5,662 nt of DNA from the NCBI GenBank assembly GCA_937934465.1, contig CALGZO010000016.1, positions 1 through 5,662 on the forward strand, in the 5' to 3' direction. Origin of the DNA: an uncultured Fimbriimonadales bacterium (GTDB taxonomy: Bacteria > Armatimonadota > Fimbriimonadia > Fimbriimonadales > GBS-DC). The notes under the pieces are model-generated. The model was not told the origin of the DNA and searched no databases. It saw only the letters and a program-made list of their open reading frames with translations. Position numbers and translations under genes: made by a program. Positions 2,766 through 5,662 of this stretch are shown here, one piece after another. Position 1 is the stretch's first letter, and each line of letters begins with the position of its first letter.

Positions 2766-5662
2766 CTACACGAACTCGAAGCGCGTCGCGACTTGTTCAA
2801 TCACAGCTTGGTGTTCCTGCAGCAGGCGCGTGAGTTGGTCGGCGTTGTTGAGGTTCAAGCTGTGCGCAAGTGCGTGTAGCCGTTCGCCGTCGGGTAGGGT
2901 CTCTGGGGCAGGTTCAAACAGCAGGCGCAGGCGGTTGCGCAGATGATATAGGAACAGCCACGCCTCGCGTAGCGCGTCGCAGTCGGCGCGTTCCAGCGCG
3001 CCCGCGCGCCAGAGCCACTCCAGCAGCGCCACTGTGCGGGAGTCGGTCGGATGCGCATCCAGCGAAGCGCGCTGCACTAAGAGCCAGTGCGTGAGAAACT
3101 CAATCATCGCCTGACCTGCACGCCCCAGCTTGAGGTGGGTGTGTAGGTGCAGGTTCGGTACGCGCTCGGTGAGGGCGCGGGTAGCGAGTCGGCGCATCTC
3201 CATCAGCGATTCGGGCGTGGGGGGCGCGCCATAGCGGAACTCGTTGAGAATCTGCGTGAACGGCTCCGCGAGAGGCGACTCGGCGTTGAGCGGTCGGGCG
3301 CGGAGCGCGGCGATACGCTCCCAAGGCTCGGCGTGGCGTTGGAAGTAGTTGCGCCAGCCCGACAGGGTGCGCGCCAGCGCGCCCGCGCCGCCCTCTGGAC
3401 GCAGGCGCGTGTCCACAGGGCGGAGCGCGCCCTGCTCGGCAAGCTGCTGACAGAGGCTCAGAAACGCCTGCGCCGCCGCTTGAACCGCTTCGTGGTTCGC
3501 GTCGTCGGAACAGGCGAGCGCGATATCCCAGTCGCTGCCGTAGCCCAAATCGCCCGCGCCCAGACTGCCCAACCCTATCAGCAACACTGGGGTATCGGGC
3601 GCGACGATTGCCCAACTTTCCGTGAGCAGTGTCTCTGCGAGCGCGGTCAGGTCGCGTGCGGTCTGTTCGGGGGTGGTCTCGCCCCACAGGTCGCGTGCGC
3701 CGATACGGAGCCACTCGCGTCGGGCGTAGGCGCGGAGATTATTCACGCGCGCGCTCGCCGTGCGACACCCTTGCAGGCGTTCGTGCAACGCCGCGCGATG
3801 CGCCTCTTTCGTCTTCGCGCCGCGCGCCACTATCTCCGCGCCGAACAGCATATCCAGCAGTTCCAGATGGCTCAGCAGCTGGTTCCACAGCGGCGGCGAT
3901 TGCGCCAACTCGGCGAGGCGCGTCAGCACTTCAGGCGACTCGGCGTAGGCGGCGAACAGCGCGGCGCGGTTCGGAAAGGCGTCGGCAAGCCGTTCCAGCC
4001 CCAGCAGCGCCAAGTCGGGGTTCGGCGTGCGGGCGCATGCCGTGAGCAGCTCGGGCAGTATCGCCTCGAACGCTTGGCGTGCGTCGGGCGGCGGCGCGCC
4101 ATACGCTGTACCGACCGTGTTGGCGCACAGCACGGCGTAGGCGCGGGCAGGTTCGGCGAAGCCCAGCGCGCCCAAATGACGCGCCCACACCGCCTCGCCC
4201 TCCGACGCGCCCAGCAACGGCGTCAAATCCGCCCAGGACGCCCCCTCGCCCCCAGCAGGCGCGTCGGAGCCGTGCGACAGAACGCGCTCACGATAGCGAC
4301 GGGCAACCTCGCGATGCCTGCGCAGGTCCGCCTCGAACGCTTCAGGGTCGGCATACCCCATATGTCGGGCGAACTGTGCCCGTTCCGCAGGTTCGCGGGG
4401 CAGCGTGTGCGTCTGCTGACCGTGTAGGATTTGTAGGCGATGCTCAGCCGTGCGCAGGAAGCAATATGCCTCGCGCAGCGCGTGCGCTTCGGTTGGGGCA
4501 AGCAATCGCGCGTTCTGCAGCCGTTGGAGCGCGTCTAAAGTGTTGGGCGTACGTAAGCGCGGATGCTTGCCCCCATACATCAGCTGCAACGCCTGCGTCG
4601 GGAACTCAATGTCGCGAATACCGCCCCAGCCGTTCTTCAGGTCGGTCTCATAGGTTGCGCGGGTGCGTGTCTGCGCCTCGCTCCGCGCGCGCTGCTCGAT
4701 AATCTGCTGCAGGTCGGTGTCGCTGAGCGCGGGGCGATAGACCCAACCGCTCAGCCGTTCCAAGAACGCCTCGCCGACGCGCGTGTCGCCTGCGCACGGG
4801 CGGGCTTTGAGCATCGCCTGACGCTCCCACGGCTCGCCCCAAGTTTCGTAGTAGTGCAGCGCGGCGCGCGCCGTGCGCACAATCGCCCCGAACCGCCCCT
4901 CAGGACGCAAGCGCAGGTCGACGCGGAACACAATCCCGCGCCGCATCGGCTCGGAGAGGGCTTGGACCCACATCTCGGCTAACTTGGCGAGGTACTGCAT
5001 CGGTTCGCGTGCGCCTTGCAGGGCAGGCTCGTCCGCGCAGAGGAGTATCGGGTCGATATCCGAGCTGTAGTTCAGCTCGCGTCCGCCCCACTTACCCATA
5101 GCGATAATACACAGCCCGTGCTCGCCCGACACGCCGAGCTGCGCCGTCAGCTCCTGATGGCAGGCGTCCAACGCTGCGCCTGCGCACACATCCGCCAAGT
5201 CCGACAGACCGCGCGCCACCTCAGGCAGCGTCGCCTTGCCCAGCAGATCGAGCGCAGTGAGACGCAGGAGCTCTTGCTGTTTGAACGCTCGGAGGCGGTC
5301 CAGTCGCATCCAGTAGGTCGTGCAAGACTTCAGGAATCGGTTGAGGTCGCGGCGCAGGTCGGCGCGCGTGCGCGTGCGGGTCAGCAGGCGGGCGTCCAGC
5401 AAAATCTCGCTCAGTTCGGGGTTCTGCAAAACGGCGTCGGTCATGTATTGTGAGTGCGTGAGGATAGCCAGCGGGGGCTTCAGGGCGGCGGGCGTCTCGG
5501 CGAAGAGGCGGTAGTAGGTGAGCCGTGCGCCCAGCGACTCCAGCCAGCGGTCAAGGTTCACCAGTAGGCGGTCGGGATCAGGCGCGGCGCGCATCGCCTC
5601 CATCAGAGTGGGCGCGAAGCGTGCGAACAGCTCGGCTTGCGCGCCCTCGCCCTGCCAGCGCG
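2766..5662 (-). CDS. glnE: Bifunctional glutamine synthetase adenylyltransferase / adenylyl-removing enzyme, 5' end outside window
   Basis: GlnE adds AMP to glutamine synthetase when nitrogen is plentiful and removes it when nitrogen is scarce, using two homologous nucleotidyltransferase domains. Residues here are numbered from the Met codon at 5603. The N-terminal (deadenylylating) domain has GKWGGRELNYSSDID (170-184, metal-binding Asp182/Asp184), RVDLRLRPEG (227-236) and GWGGIRDIEF (325-334). The C-terminal (adenylylating) domain has GLGSLGAGDLGYGSDWD (677-693, Asp691/Asp693), VDTRLRPEGGAG (730-741), WERIAALRARP (761-771) and LKLGRAGQAMIEF (824-836). Both domains and the intervening helices are complete, and 945 residues match the family's usual length of about 950. 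The frame stays open upstream of 5603 to the window edge (19 more codons, ending in FARFAPTL before that Met), so the true start is outside and the protein is longer. The C-terminal domain is more divergent than the N-terminal one: Lys to Ser at 680, Gly to Ala at 683, and MIEF for the usual DIEF. glnB, glnD and glnA are not in the window. Confidence 0.93.
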   Translation of the reverse strand, partial: RWQGEGAQAELFARFAPTLMEAMRAAPDPDRLLVNLDRWLESLGARLTYYRLFAETPAALKPPLAILTHSQYMTDAVLQNPELSEILLDARLLTRTRTRADLRRDLNRFLKSCTTYWMRLDRLRAFKQQELLRLTALDLLGKATLPEVARGLSDLADVCAGAALDACHQELTAQLGVSGEHGLCIIAMGKWGGRELNYSSDIDPILLCADEPALQGAREPMQYLAKLAEMWVQALSEPMRRGIVFRVDLRLRPEGRFGAIVRTARAALHYYETWGEPWERQAMLKARPCAGDTRVGEAFLERLSGWVYRPALSDTDLQQIIEQRARSEAQTRTRATYETDLKNGWGGIRDIEFPTQALQLMYGGKHPRLRTPNTLDALQRLQNARLLAPTEAHALREAYCFLRTAEHRLQILHGQQTHTLPREPAERAQFARHMGYADPEAFEADLRRHREVARRYRERVLSHGSDAPAGGEGASWADLTPLLGASEGEAVWARHLGALGFAEPARAYAVLCANTVGTAYGAPPPDARQAFEAILPELLTACARTPNPDLALLGLERLADAFPNRAALFAAYAESPEVLTRLAELAQSPPLWNQLLSHLELLDMLFGAEIVARGAKTKEAHRAALHERLQGCRTASARVNNLRAYARREWLRIGARDLWGETTPEQTARDLTALAETLLTESWAIVAPDTPVLLIGLGSLGAGDLGYGSDWDIALACSDDANHEAVQAAAQAFLSLCQQLAEQGALRPVDTRLRPEGGAGALARTLSGWRNYFQRHAEPWERIAALRARPLNAESPLAEPFTQILNEFRYGAPPTPESLMEMRRLATRALTERVPNLHLHTHLKLGRAGQAMIEFLTHWLLVQRASLDAHPTDSRTVALLEWLWRAGALERADCDALREAWLFLYHLRNRLRLLFEPAPETLPDGERLHALAHSLNLNNADQLTRLLQEHQAVIEQVATRFEFV

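Noticed and set aside
3147..4427. Long plus-strand open frame (about 426 codons) antisense to glnE
   Set aside because: Its translation is Arg/Gln/Ala-rich with no family motifs, and it lies wholly opposite well-conserved GlnE domains. Long antisense frames are expected in GC-rich coding DNA.
5601..5603. ATG at 5603 as the true start of glnE
   Set aside because: The frame remains open with GlnE-like sequence upstream to the window edge, and no SD or promoter lies before this codon.

Overview
The window most likely comes from a member of the Armatimonadota, a GC-rich and possibly thermophilic bacterium. The main evidence is the class of pseudopilin at 1160-1957: an FTLIELL-type N-terminus running into LFPVFAQAREKARQ, then CLSNLRQLG, and a C-terminal H-X9-DG motif. 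That combination is characteristic of the large DUF1559-like pseudopilin families of this phylum. Two strong TATAAT boxes lie just upstream of minus-strand genes. Two genes appear to start without a Shine-Dalgarno (SD) sequence, directly after a -10 box. The assignment is an inference from protein features, not from a marker gene.

Layout, left to right. (1) At 1-88 on the minus strand is the 5' end of a small gene that runs off the window, preceded by a TATAAT box only 6 nt from its ATG. (2) At 258-1073 (minus) is a secreted protein built of about three DUF5666-like beta-barrel repeats. (3) At 1160-1957 (minus) is the H-X9-DG pseudopilin, 86 bp upstream of the secreted protein on the same strand. 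(4) At 1958-2026 is a 69-bp divergent promoter region. (5) At 2027-2419 and 2416-2754 (plus) is a two-gene fluoride-resistance cassette: crcB (Fluc fluoride channel) overlapping by ATGA with a DUF190 (PII-like fold) partner. (6) From 2766 to the right edge (minus), convergent with the cassette and only 11 bp from it, is most of a glnE-type bifunctional glutamine synthetase adenylyltransferase / adenylyl-removing enzyme. Its N-terminus lies beyond the window.

The genes form three independent functional blocks: an envelope block (pseudopilin plus exported protein), fluoride export (crcB-DUF190), and nitrogen-assimilation control (glnE). No RNA gene, insertion sequence, CRISPR array or prophage signature was seen. 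No nongenic stretch exceeds 300 bp; the longest is 89-257.

The points most worth following are: (a) leaderless-looking promoters at the partial left gene and at crcB; (b) a GlnE whose N-terminal (deadenylylating) catalytic motifs are canonical while the C-terminal (adenylylating) domain has several substitutions around an intact DxD; (c) tyrosines at both Phe-box positions of CrcB; and (d) an unexplained 27-nt block upstream of the secreted-protein gene. I see no strong evidence for an entirely new system here; this is mostly core genome.
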